From Arabidopsis thaliana (lineage: Eukaryota; Streptophyta; Magnoliopsida; Brassicales; Brassicaceae), in NCBI RefSeq assembly GCF_000001735.4, contig NC_003070.9, positions 8,122,001 through 8,186,000 on the forward strand: a DNA stretch of 64,000 nucleotides, given 5' to 3'. Of the stretch, positions 21,614-33,760 are shown piece after piece (position 1 is the first letter of the stretch; each line of letters begins with the position of its first letter). The position numbers and the translations under genes were made by a program. Under the pieces are notes generated by a model. It did not search any database and was not told the DNA's origin. It saw nothing but the letters and a program-made list of their open reading frames with translations.

Positions 21614-22865
21614 ATGACTAAAGATGAAGACTTTAAGCTCCTAAAGATCCAGGTAGTTTTAAGACTTTCTCCACTTTTTTTTTTATCTTTTTGCAATAGT
21701 CTCTCATTGTGTTAATGGTTATGACTATTGCAAAACACAGACGTTTTCACTCAGAGTCAACATTCACTGCGAGGGCTGTAACAAGAAAGTCAAGAAACTT
21801 CTTCAGAGGATCGAAGGTTTCTAAATTTCACACATGCAATACATTTCTGCTTTACTCATTTTGGATTCTCGATAGATACATTGTCATGTTTTGACCAAAA
21901 CAGGAGTTTGCCACGTGAAGATAGAAGCAGAACATCAAAAGGTGACTGTTTCAGGGTCAGTTGACTCAGCCACACTCATCAACAAGCTTGTTAAAGCCGG
22001 GAAACACGCCGAGCTTTGGTCTCCTAACCCAAACCAAAACCAGCCTCAAAAGCCCAAGACTAACGACTTCATCAAGAACGTTAATCAAAAGGGTCAGAAG
22101 CAGGGGTCTGCCAAAAGTGGTATTGAAGCCTGTAAACCCAAGAACGGCCCTAAAGGTGCAGCCTTTGTAGCTGAGGAAGATGGAGATGGCAGTGAAGAGG
22201 AAGACGGAGATGTCCAGTTTCCTAAACCGGCGAATCAGCAGCAGCAACAAAACGTCGTCAACGCCAAGAAAAACAGTGGAGGAGCTGCGATGAACAATGG
22301 AAACAACGGAGTCAACGCAGCATCAAAGAAAGTCAACCAAAAACAGAGCAACCATAACCAGAACACTCAACAAGTAATGGCGGCTATGAGAATGAGAACC
22401 GCCGGGAAAATGAGCACTGGTGTTGAAGCCAACGAGATTGGAGCTCTCATGGGTCTTGCTGGCTTCAACGGCGCAACCAACGCAGTGAATCACCCTCCAA
22501 ATGGGATTCAACAACAGCTTCAAGCTCCACCGTTAAACAACGTCAACGGCGTCACTAATCACAACCTCACCAATAGTAATGGAGGCATGATGATGAACAT
22601 GAATGGGTACAATAATCATCATCCAATGAACATGCAGAGTAGGCAAATGATGCATCAGCCTCAGCAAATGATGTACCAAAGATCATCTTTCGTTCCAGCA
22701 TCAAGCAATGGGTATTATTACAATTATACCCCTAGTCCCTACAGTTATTATCCTTATTACCCTTACGCAAGTGATCAGTACCAACAACAAAGTAGTCATT
22801 CACATGCAACAAACATGTCTAGTGAAGAAGACGCTGGTAATAACAATAGCTGCAACATCATGTAA
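21614..22865 (+). CDS. Long HIPP: heavy-metal domain plus Gln/Asn/Met-rich tail, CaaX
   Basis: Exons 21614-21652, 21741-21816, 21904-22865; 358 aa, matching At1g23000 (I believe HIPP37, but I am less sure of the number). The HMA domain lies at residues 14-75: TFSLRVNIHCEGCNKKVKK with Cys23 and Cys26, then HVKIEAEHQKVTVSGSVDSA. It is followed by a long low-complexity region: an acidic patch (EEDGDGSEEEDGD), Asn/Gln runs, Met-rich stretches (MMMNMNGYNN, MMHQPQQMMYQ) and a Tyr/Pro/Ser segment. The protein ends CNIM, a CaaX farnesylation site. A conserved MAGFNG-like block (IGALMGLAGFNGATN) marks the long-HIPP subgroup. The Asn/Gln/Met-rich tail could favour self-association, which is inference. 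Confidence 0.93.
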
Positions 22866-25352
22866 AGTGTGGATGCTTGCTAAGGAAGATATCTATCTTT
22901 TGCTTTTGGAAACAAGACTTAAAAGTTTAATCTTTTCTGGAGTGTGATATATTAGTGTTTGGTTTTTCTTTCTCTTTTTTTTTGGTGTGTGTCATGTAGC
23001 TGTTTTGGACTGACATGAAGTTGTGTTGGTTGATATATAAAATCCTAGAATGTTATTGATGTTTCTTGTGAGATGCTTTTGTTTGTCTTGGTTCTTTTTC
23101 ATGAGATCCGGTTGGTGCGGTCGAAACATTTGTAGATGAGGAGCGTTTAAAGCGGTTGGTTTTGTCACAATGTGGTTTGTGTGTATCTCTCGAAAAGATA
23201 TTCTCTCTATCCACTCAAAAAGTTATTCCACCTGCTCTCGCTTGCCTCTTGGTAGGTGTCTCGTTTTACGCGTCACCTATTTTTATTAAATGCGACATGG
23301 TTCAAAATTTTGGACTTGTGAAAGTAATAATGCTAAGCCGGTCATGCATCAATCAGTTCTTTGTTTTAAATTTGATATATTTCCAAGATACACCGATGGA
23401 AATTGGTATTTGCTTAGGAAAAATGTTTATCAGATTCGAACCATCTTTTGGGCCACATGAATTTCAAGAAACATTTTGGGGTAAAGCCCAACTTTTTTTT
23501 CTTTTTCAAACGTATTTAAATTCTTTAGAGCCTACACAAGATTCCCCAACCAGATGACAAAAACATGCAAACGAAAATGCTAAACATTTTGTCTGTTTAT
23601 TTTTGACAAAATGGGAAGAAGTTTTCTCATTTAAAAGTTAAAATGCTTTTAAAATCGTACTCTAAAAATTGGTCCAAAATAAAATAAAGATCGTACCCTA
23701 ATTTTGAGGTTTAGTTATGATTTCTCACCACAATCGCTTGTCCAAATTTATACATGTGAAATAATCTTATTTACCAATTATGATTTAATTAATTTAATTG
23801 TTACTGAAAAATACATTATACAATCACTATATGAAACTCTAACCACAAATTAATAGCAGTGCAGGACACTAAAATTATAAGTAACTAGAAAACATTTGGT
23901 ACGAGTGAAAATAACTCTATGTAATGTTCGGTCCATTTGCATGCTATAGTAGGTTTATATTAATAATGTGGTTTGTGCATAATAATGGATTACCAAATGG
24001 ACACTTAAACGTAAGAAGCATCGAGTTTAGGATAGTGGACCATTCTCTTAAATTCTTTTCACACTTGAGTTCCTACTTTTTACGACACGAGCCGTGAGAT
24101 GTTTGCCTTTGTTTTTCTATAATCGAATTTTATCTTGTAGATTACAAAATTATCGAGAGACTTGCTTGTGTCTTAGTTTCTGATTAAGTGGTTATAAAAA
24201 GAGACTAAGAATACTTAGATAAAAAGAGAGAGATAGATTTAAGTATGATTTCTCGAATTAACAATTTTCCGGTCCCTTAAATGTAATTAGGTGCTTTGGT
24301 AACGCGTCTAGGATACTAGAGCTTTCGTATCACACAATAATCAAGACAATTAGTGTGATTATTTATTCAACTATAAATAATACGAGGTTTAATGCAATAA
24401 TTCGAGATATTTTGCCACGTAAGAAGGTGGTATCTGGATACATAGCTAAATGAAATTTGCTAATATTTTATCGTCACTTTTTAGTATTGCCTTTCTTTGT
24501 ATTTTCCCTCGTCAATGTTTGCTTTCTCTGCTTTTCTGCGGATGCCATTGTATTTAATTTGTAATTTAGTATACGTCGCTACTAGCTTTTTCACCTGTGA
24601 AGCCAACACAAACATATTATCTTTGGGGAGAATCCCAAAAAAAGGAAAGTTGAAAAAGAGTAATCTTTTAATTTTGATTTCTTAAGACTCTTAAATACTT
24701 GGAACTGATTGCTAACTGACAACCAAATTATGGATTTTAAGATCTATTATCGATCAAAGACTCATAGTTATACGTACTAATCAACCTACCTAACCTACCT
24801 ACCTCAAATACCATTGTAAGCTAAAAAGGATGAATCATCGAGTTAGGCTCTCATTTGTCATTAAGCTTCTTCTTTGTTTCACTAGTCATTAAGCGTTGCA
24901 CATTATACGCAACTTTCATTAAATGCAGACTTCGATAAATCCGGTACTAAAGACTATAGAGTGTGACAAAAAAAAAAAAGAGTACAAGAGTGAAATCTCA
25001 TAAAATAATACAAAGACAAACAAAAATTCCCAAAACAAACAATTTGGAAAGAAAGGTCACTGAATAATGAAAAAGGAAAATGCCATCTGCACATCATGCA
25101 ACCATTAAAAGAAATTTTTTATACCAAACTTAGTTTAATGATAGAATAAATTTGTAACGATACTATAACAAAGACTCATGGGTGTGAACCAAAGACAACC
25201 ACGTTCTCTCAAATACTCACACACACACTCCTATATATAAGTATCTAATCTAATCAAGAACTTAATTTCTCTCACCCGAAGTTAATAATTCAGTCAGAAA
25301 CACACACACACACACACACACACACACTCAAAACTGAATTGACTTGTCAGAA
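22866..25352. other. Intergenic region upstream of LPR1
   Basis: 3' side of the HIPP gene and the promoter of LPR1. The open frame 23156-23557 shows no domain. A TATA box (TATATATAA, 25232-25240) lies about 115 bases before the LPR1 ATG. No transposon ends recognised. Confidence 0.5.
25301..25327. repeat. (CA)13 microsatellite in the LPR1 leader
   Basis: About thirteen CA units between the TATA box (25232-25240) and the LPR1 start codon, so probably transcribed into the 5' untranslated region. Length polymorphism between accessions would be expected. Confidence 0.85.
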
Positions 25353-27580
25353 ATGGAATCTCTGTTGTGTCGGAGGAGGATAAAGAGAGTCATGGTGCTA
25401 ATAATAGCGTTGACATGGCTCCGTAGCACGTGCGGAGAGCTCGAGGACCAACTATTCGAAGTAGGAAAGCTTAAGATGTTCGTCGACGACCTCCCAGATA
25501 TGCCCAGACTCTATGGCTTTAACTCTGTTCATGGTATCATCAAACCAGCTTCTCTTCAAATCGGCATGTTCTCCACTAAATGGGTATTGTTCTTTTCCTC
25601 TTTCAATTTCTTTTTCTTGAAGATTCTTATGGGTTGGTGACTGGTGAGAATAATCTTATTTCACTTGTTTACGTAATTACGTCTTAGTCGTTTTGGGAAA
25701 AAATGATTAGATTCGTTTTGCGTTTACTCTCAAGTCTTCACCTAAATAAAGTGTTTTTGATGATTTTTTTTAAAAAAGACATAATGGGCTTTGGCCATAT
25801 TCTGTTAGGCCCAATTAGAATTGTTTTTTTTCCTATATTATAGTAAGAAAAGAACAGAACAGAACAGAGTATGGTTGTGGCGTGACAATAAATTTATTGT
25901 AACAGAAATTCCACAGAGATTTGCCTGCGACGCCAGTGTTTGCATACGGTACATCACGGAGCAAGGCAACAGTTCCTGGTCCGACGATTGAAACCGTATA
26001 TGGAGTAGACACATACGTTACGTGGCGAAATCACCTTCCTAAATCTCACATCCTTCCTTGGGACCCCACAATCTCCCCAGCAACTCCGAAACACGGTGGA
26101 ATTCCTACGGTTGTTCACTTACATGGAGGAATCCACGAACCAACAAGCGACGGAAACGCCGACGCGTGGTTCACTGCCGGTTTCAGAGAAACAGGACCAA
26201 AATGGACCAAAACGACGTTACATTACGAGAACAAGCAACAACCTGGTAACATGTGGTACCATGACCATGCCATGGGTTTGACTCGAGTCAACCTCCTTGC
26301 CGGTTTGGTAGGCGCCTATATTCTTCGCCACCACGCCGTTGAATCTCCCTTTCAGCTACCTACTGGCGATGAGTTCGACCGACCGTTGATCATTTTTGAT
26401 CGTAGCTTTCGTAAAGACGGGTCAATTTACATGAACGCCACTGGGAACAACCCATCGATTCACCCGCAGTGGCAACCGGAATATTTTGGCGATGTGATAA
26501 TCGTTAATGGAAAAGCATGGCCAAGATTAAACGTCCGACGTAGGAAATACAGATTCCGTATCATAAACGCAAGCAACGCTAGGTTTTTCAAGTTTTTCTT
26601 CTCCAACGGTCTAGATTTCATCGTTGTGGGGTCTGATTCAGCGTATTTGTCAAAGCCGGTGATGACCAAATCGATTCTCTTATCTCCATCAGAAATTGTA
26701 GACGTTGTTGTTGATTTCTACAAATCACCGTCGAGAACGGTGGTGCTTGCTAATGACGCACCATATCCTTACCCTAGTGGTGATCCTGTCAACGAAGAAA
26801 ATGGCAAGGTAATGAAATTTATCATCAACAATGAATCAGAGGATGACACATGTACAATTCCCAAGAAGCTCATCAATTATCCGAATGCTGACGTGTCAAA
26901 CGCCGTTCTCACGCGTTACATCTCTATGTACGAGTATGTGAGTAACTCTGATGAGCCAACTCATTTGTTAGTCAATGGTTTGCCCTATGAAGCTCCCGTT
27001 ACAGAAACTCCAAAATCAGGGACTACAGAGGTACGTTGTTAATTAACAGTCTAATCTATAAATTTCTTTGGAAAAGTTTAATAATAATTGTAAAATTAAT
27101 CAGGTATGGGAAGTGATAAATTTGACGGAAGATAACCATCCGTTACACATTCATCTAGGATTGTTCAAAGTGGTAGAGCAAACGGCATTACTGGCGGCAG
27201 GATTGGAGGAGTTCAAGGAGTGTATGACGAAACAAAACGACGCGGTCAAGTGTCAAATTAGCAAATACGCTCGTGGGAAAAAGACAGCGGTGACGGCACA
27301 CGAGAGGGGTTGGAAGAACGTATTCAAGATGATGCCGGGACATGTTACGAGGATACTTGTCCGCTTTTCTTATATCCACACTAATGCATCTTACCCATTC
27401 GATCCGACTCAGGAACCGGGCTATGTCTACCATTGTCACGTAAGTAGGATTTCAAAATATTTTTAAATTGGTAATCGTTACTACAGAATTTGTTTTTAAA
27501 AGCAATATAATGTTTTTGCATTGCAGATATTGGACCATGAGGACAATATGATGATGAGGCCGCTTAAGGTCATCATTTGA
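25353..27580 (+). CDS. LPR1: Multicopper ferroxidase LOW PHOSPHATE ROOT1
   Basis: Exons 25353-25583, 25906-27030, 27104-27439, 27527-27580; 581 aa, matching At1g23010. A basic, then hydrophobic N-terminus ([11 protein letters not shown]) is the secretory signal. Cupredoxin copper sites are all present: HLHGG (His148, His150), WYHDHAMG (His196, His198), HPLHIHLG (His464, His467, His469) and [12 protein letters not shown] (His562, Cys563, His564, His568, axial Met573). The enzyme oxidises Fe(II) to Fe(III) in the root apoplast. Under low phosphate it acts with PDR2 to arrest the root meristem through iron and callose deposition. It faces the ferric reductase FRO3 tail to tail. Confidence 0.97.
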
Positions 27581-28186
27581 TATGTCAAGGTCTAATGATC
27601 GATCTCTGCGAAGTTTTGATGGTGCAAAAAGATAAAAACTAATCAGACATCATAAAATGAAACTCCATATTGAGAATGTAACATAGTCTTTACTTTAATA
27701 ATTCCTAGTAGGAATTCTAAAATTTAGTACTGGCTTATGTTGAAAGAACCATTCTTTCCTGATTTTATTATGAGTCCAAATTCAGAAATAATAAGTACTC
27801 TCTAAATTGATCATTTCTGTTGAGTTCTATGATAACTTGATAAGCCTTTTTTTGTCTAAACCCAAGTTGACGCATAAATGTTTTTCTTGTTATTGTTCCA
27901 ATGTAACTTATTTGTTAACAGAAAATAAAACATTTTTGTTTACCACAGCTCTGTTTTGCAAAATCAACAACCGGTTATGTAGTGGAGTTAAATTGAGGTT
28001 ATCAACATCACCTCTTTAATGTCTAGTTGAGTACCAACTTGTTGTTGTTGTTTTGTAGTGCATAAGTTACTTCGAAGTTGATCTTGATTTCGAAAGATGT
28101 TGACTCTCTTTACTTCTTTTGGTGAGAAGATTTTGGTAGATACTATTTTGTTTATTGGAATTTTCTTTTACACCAATCAAAAAAAC
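27581..28186. other. Convergent intergenic gap LPR1 / FRO3
   Basis: About 600 bases shared by the 3' ends of LPR1 and FRO3. It is AT-rich, and several AATAAA-like signals occur (for example around 27785 on the plus strand). No gene seen. Confidence 0.5.
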
Positions 28187-31100
28187 TCACCAGTTGAAAC
28201 TAATAGATTCAAATTGAAGATTCGCAGCCGAACCAAAGGAACAAATCTTTGCAACCTCTTCTCTCATCTTCCTTGGACCACACACAAGAACTCCAACGCT
28301 CGAACCCTTTAAACCAACTAGGAGCTCTGCTTTCACACAATGAACATAGTGAAAACTTAGATAAAGCAATATACTCTACAGTCTCATACATGTCCAAAAA
28401 TGTTATATATAATCTTAAATAGACTTACTGTTAAGATTTGGCCTTTCTCCATAATGAATGTTGGTGAATTCCGGTAGCAACTGATCTGGCGAGCTCTCGA
28501 TCATCAACGGAGACAATGCGTCAACGTTTTGATATAAACCCTTAAAATAACTCTTTTTGTTACACAACATAGCGACCGTAGACGTAGCCACCACGCTAAT
28601 AGAGATTGCTAGAAGGTAAATGAGAGATGTATAAGCCGAAGTGTACTCTTTCGAGCTTTGATCGATTGGGTAAATGTGATATCTTGAGATGATTGCGATG
28701 ATGATTATAAAGATCATGAATGAAGAAGAGAGGATGGTGGCCAGCCACAGCCAGGAGTTCGGTCCGAGGATTGGTGAGATGGGTTGGTCTGAGACATATG
28801 GTTTGAAACTGAGGGTTTTGATGATATTCATATTGCAGGTTGATACTTTCTCTCGGGTGACAAAGGCTTTGATCTGGATATCTATAAAGGAGGAGATCTC
28901 GGTGGAGTTCGGTAAGATTAGGTTGAGCATTGAGAGGTCGGAAGAATTCTTGAACGCGCATATTAAGGTTATTTTGGGGGTTTTGTAAGCGTTCGTTGAG
29001 CTCACGTAGAGTAGGTCGCGGATTATGGAGATGAACGGTGTTATCCCACTGCCTCCACTCACCATAACCAGAGAGTCATGTCTATTCTTGAAAGAAAAAC
29101 AGAGTATCAATGTTACTTGTGTTGCACGAAATCTAATGTTGAACTTCTCTGTTTGGGATTTAGGTTAATTACCGTAGGTAATCAGTGGAAGCAGGGCCGT
29201 AGGGTCCCTCGACGGAAACAGCAAGGTGGTCGATCTGATTAGAAGAAGCAAGCATATGGTGAAGCTTACTGGACCATTTGCCTTGGCTCTTGATCATAAC
29301 ACTTAGCTTCTTTGGTTCGAGTTTGCTACTCGAAGTTATCGTAAATGGATGCCATTGAAGCTTCGAAATACTCGGTATGTTCACGAACAATATGCTCGTC
29401 GGGCTATACATCAGCACTGTATCAACATGTTTAGCATAGGATTCTTGATTAGATAATCAATTGAAAAAGACAAAACAGAGGGATCATTGTTAAACTCACT
29501 AGGGTTTTTGGAGAAATTAAGCTCGACAGTTTCACAAGGAAGAACACGAGCAGAGACTAGCTTGACATTGTTCCGCGACTGGAGAAATCTCAAGAAACGA
29601 TCGACCATGAAGATGTAGAAACCGGGAAATGAGATCAACGCGTAAGAGATGCCAACGTGGAAGACAAAGAAGAGCATGAAGACCATGTAGAGATAGTGAG
29701 TATAGAAGAAGACTTCGAAGAATCTCCTTCTAATCGCCGGGAATGTGGTGGCCCACATCAAAAGTCCGGCCACCAGAGCTATCTCTCCGGCTAAATGCGA
29801 GATACCGGTCCTATCCCACTCCAACATCTATTCACAGGAACAAGAAGGGTTTAGCACTGAGCATTAGGATCAAACCGGTTGATTATGTTCGTACCAAAAC
29901 CAAATTTGAACTACGTGTATATATTACACTTCGAGTTATAAATAATTTTATACGTCTGTTATTTTTTTTTATGTAGCCAAAGCCGAATTTAACCAAAAGC
30001 CATACTTATATAGATAGCCCAACATAGACTAACCTGAGAGACTTGATTTGTGGATATCCAATAGATACAATAACAAAGACCGTGGCTTGTGAATAAGGTC
30101 ATGACCAAGTTACCGAGCCATATATGGTACTTGGTGCTTGACTCCGACGTAAGCCCAACTGCAGCCAGCAACGACGAGCCACGTGCCACCGGATAAAATA
30201 AGAACCCCAAGCATATATTCCCTGTTAGACCTAACCTTACTGCTATTGAATCCAGCCTTGCTTGCCATCTTTTGGGTTTTGTCATTTATAAAAAAACAAA
30301 CACAAAAGTCAATCATTTAAAAAAAAATTATATATCATTTTGTAATTAGAAATATACAAAAAACTTATCTCACAATTTGTTTATAAAAGGCCAAATTGTT
30401 ACAGTATATATGATTTGAATGATTCAGAGAATAAACAGGTCAATCAATTTTATTAATTAATATTTTTTTTGAGTTTCCTAATGAATATTGACTAACTCAA
30501 TTTTTAGACCCACAAATATAGTTTCATCCCTGCAAATATGTATTCAATTAATTAATAATAAGCCAAAGTGTTAATTGAATCTACATGATTATTATAAACT
30601 ATATGTTATATTTCGCGATACATACAAAATTAACGTTAATCGCAAGAAAATCTATCTATAAAAACTTACAAGTTATCTCCGTCGGTTGGAAGTGATTGAG
30701 GAGTGATGGTGACAAAGGTATGGTAAAAGTAATTGGCTAAGCTCCAAAGAAGAAGAGCCATGAACATCATCAAGAACATAACCTCGGTCACTGTCACTAT
30801 CCCTAATCCGGCCTTCACTAACATTGGTCTTTTCAATGCACCAAACTTGTCTATCTTCTTCCTATCCATTCTACTTTTAGTTAACAGAAAAAACATATAA
30901 TATCGATATTAAAAAGCGGTTAATTAACTAGAGAATAATCAGTTGGTTAGTTTAAGTGTTGAATTACCTATTAAATTGGTTTACTCTCGTTTGTTTCTTC
31001 AAGTGAAGGTAAATAGATCCAAGAGAAGCCAGTAGAATCATTGGGAACATGTAAACCAAAAGGTTTACTCCTAATAAATTTAGAAAACCAGCACTTATGT

Positions 31101-31357
31101 ATAAATGATGTTTGTATAAACTAATAGAAAACTAGATTAGATCTATGACGACTTATAAAGAAAATTGATGTGAATTTACCTGGTTTCCCAAAATAAATCG
31201 ATTTGCCGAGCTTGGCACGCATGGATTTCAACCAAATCTTCTTGTAAGTAGACGTTGGCATCATGATCCAAATCACCACAGTGCCCATCAAAATCACCAT
31301 CGTTAAGAGCTTAATCACATTCTTGATCACTTTCTTATTCGTTTCTCCTAATACCAT
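28187..31357 (-). CDS. FRO3: Ferric-chelate reductase (ferric reduction oxidase 3)
   Basis: Exons 31357-31180, 31070-30968, 30870-30670, 30268-30034, 29827-29500, 29416-29173, 29081-28429, 28326-28187; 693 aa as spliced, matching At1g23020. An N-terminal membrane helix is followed by a ferric-reductase core with paired haem-ligand His residues (YHIWLGNL...FTSH and THYLYMVFMLFFVFH), the FAD site HPFTITSS and the NADPH site GGSGITPF. Two late membrane helices (WLWLATILSSSFMIFIIII, YLLAISISVVATSTVAML) precede a final NAD-binding block ending CGPRKMREEV. It transfers electrons from NADPH through FAD and two haems to Fe(III). FRO3 is reported as mitochondrial and is induced by iron deficiency; POPEYE is reported to bind its promoter. 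The first intron borders were chosen for frame, and alternative splice forms are possible. Confidence 0.93.
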
Positions 31358-31793
31358 ATTGCAAGAGATGAGATTGCACCTTTATCAGAAAAAAAAATGA
31401 GAGAGATGAAATTGCAAGAAATAAGAAAGAACAAAATAGAGGGAAATGGACTTTTCAATGAGTATTTTCTGATTATAGATGAAAAGCTTCTGTTCCCACG
31501 CGCCACCACGAGTCTACCACGCGCCGCCATGAGCAAACCACGTTGAATATCAAGAACGGCTTGTGGTTCCCCACTCCGTCGTTCCCTTACCACGTCATCA
31601 GCGTAAATTTTCGTCTCTCTCTCTTTCTATTCCTGTAATAACTTCTTTTTGTTTTAGCTAAGATAACAAATCTCCTTGAAACGATTTTGACTTTTCTCAT
31701 ACCACATCAGCAAAAATAATTGACCAATAAGAATATCAGAACGCACCACGTCACATAAAAGATTTAGACAAAAACCGCCAACTAAGAGAGTGT

Positions 31794-31801
31794 CACGTGG
31801 C
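31794..31801. promoter_or_regulatory. G-box CACGTGGC upstream of FRO3
   Basis: CACGTGGC lies about 440 bases upstream of the FRO3 start codon. G-box/E-box sites are bound by bHLH factors, and published work places POPEYE, an iron-deficiency bHLH, on the FRO3 promoter. That this exact site is used is inference. Confidence 0.55.
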
Positions 31802-32390
31802 ATTATAAGTCATACACGTAACGTTGGCGAAGCATACAACAAGCTTCATGCCTATAGGAAGGAAGATTGTAGTTTCTTACGATTTTTTTTGAGATTCAAC
31901 GTATCTCCCAATTAAATCTTGTAGCGGGTCAAAAATTTAGATTTTGTAGTGAATTACATCAAAAGAGTTCTTAATTGATAGACCATTCATGGCGTTAGTT
32001 GCAGCCAGCACTAAGTCATGACGGTTATTTGCAGGCCAAGGCTTTCTCTTCTGTTTGGTTTATTAATTAGCTTCTTTTCGTCGTTGTTGGTGTTCGAATG
32101 GTGAACGTTTTGTCGAATCTCGACTTTGTTTCTGCGAAGGGAAAATTTTTATTTGTTATACTAACAAAACTTGTTTGTGGCGAATAAATCAAAGAGGCGA
32201 ATGCGTCTATTAGATTAGGAATTTTAGAGCGTTTTCGCTTCTGTGATTTATTCGCCTCTTTAGTCTTGTTTCTTGGGCATTCCGCAGCAATATGCAAGGT
32301 GGAATAATGGAGATTTTGTAACACTGAACCATTCATAACAATCTTTATGGACAAATTAATATGTTATTGTGTAATCGGTAGAAAAATAGA

Positions 32391-32490
32391 GAGAAAAATT
32401 GGATCAAAGATGTAATAGAGTGCAATTTGGATCAAAGATGTAATAAATTGTATCAAAGATGTAATAGAGAAAAATTGGATCAAAGATGTG
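32391..32490. repeat. Imperfect tandem repeat of ATCAAAGATGTAAT
   Basis: The 14-mer ATCAAAGATGTAAT occurs at 32403, 32431 and 32452, and a partial copy (ATCAAAGATGTG) at 32479. The 5' context GAGAAAAATTGG recurs at 32391 and 32467, so an older unit of 76 bases seems to contain shorter internal repeats. Confidence 0.8.
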
Positions 32491-33059
32491 TGACTCTCAA
32501 TTAGGTAGAAAAGACATTTTTGTATAATATTTCATCGGTCAACACACTGTTTTTAACTTAAGAAATTTATGATATCTTTAATTATTGGACTCATTTCTCT
32601 CAAACGGGATCAAGCGGGCAGTGCAAGGTTTAACTTCCTTTGGAAGAACCGAAGAAATGTCACCACGACACCATCACACCATACACTTAGTCGAAGCACA
32701 CAGTTACTTACTACAATTCCACGAATTCAACTACTTAAATTTGATTATACACGAGCTAAGAAAACAAAATAAACACTTTCTTAATTTTTATGGCACAAAA
32801 CAATTCTACGTATTCTACAACACACCAACTTAAATATTAAATATACATGATATGGCTCTTCTACTCATTGTCAAGTAGGGTCTATTACAAATTCGCAAGT
32901 GGAGTGCTTCATTGGCTGCCCGTGGGTTATCTCTGTGTCTGGAGCATAGATATTTTCATTTCATTAAATGTTTCTCGTTGTCATTTGTCGATTGTTCACT
33001 CTCTTCTATTTTCTTATAGCTTTCAAGGTACGATTTTATTATTGTGTTTAATACGGGAC

Positions 33060-33760
33060 AGTACTACGGCCTTAATTGATGTCCTCGTCCACGCCTGCCT
33101 TGACACGGATATGGACTTTGAGGTGAGTTCTGATATGAGCCTCTACCCTCCAGTTTCTAGCTCCACGACCACATTCTATTTGTGATCCACTTTCATTCTA
33201 ACAAACCAATAATTTGAGTGCATTTTTAATTCTTAACCCATTTTTTGTAATTCTCACATGTCACTTGCACCAAAGAGCTAGAAGAACTCTCTTATGATGT
33301 TGATAATTCCACCAACTTGGTGCTGAGTTCTTTCTCACCATTGGACGAGCTCCATGATAACGAATTAGGTTTCCATTTCATAGAGGCTCTTATACCATGT
33401 AAACTTCGAAACATTTAGAGAACTTGTTATTGTATAACACACGTACACAATGCTATAAGTCGTTATACCATATTTGGCCGTTCCAGTAAAAACATTTTTG
33501 AATGGTTTTGCTGATGATGCCGTATACTGAACGTGGACGATCATTTTTCCTCCTATCAAAAACAGTAAATAATTCTTTAACCAAAAAAAAGCATAGTAAG
33601 GAATTTCATGATAAATTTACAGAAACCGTAGAAGAATATATACCAATCAATAATTGGTGATGATAACGTCAAAAAAAATAAAAATTGATGATGATAATCT
33701 TTTAAATCACCATAATTGTTTCCGGCCGGAAAAAAACAGATAACTAATTTTTAACATTGT
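33060..33760 (-). mobile_element. Decayed Ty1/copia-like retrotransposon 5' part
   Basis: On the minus strand, TGGTATAAGAGCC (33397-33385) is one base off the copia primer-binding site TGGTATCAGAGCC. It directly follows a possible LTR end, TTTACA. Further along, 33170-33090 translates as GRGSYQNSPQSPYPCQGRRG, resembling the Gly/Arg-rich linker of copia gag proteins; the frame is broken on both sides. An LTR start (TGTTAAAAATTAG) may lie near 33757. No second LTR or pol segment was found. The extent is approximate. Confidence 0.45.

Noticed and set aside
23156..23557. 133-codon plus-strand frame between the long HIPP and LPR1
   Set aside because: No start context, no domain, no splice partners; treated as chance.
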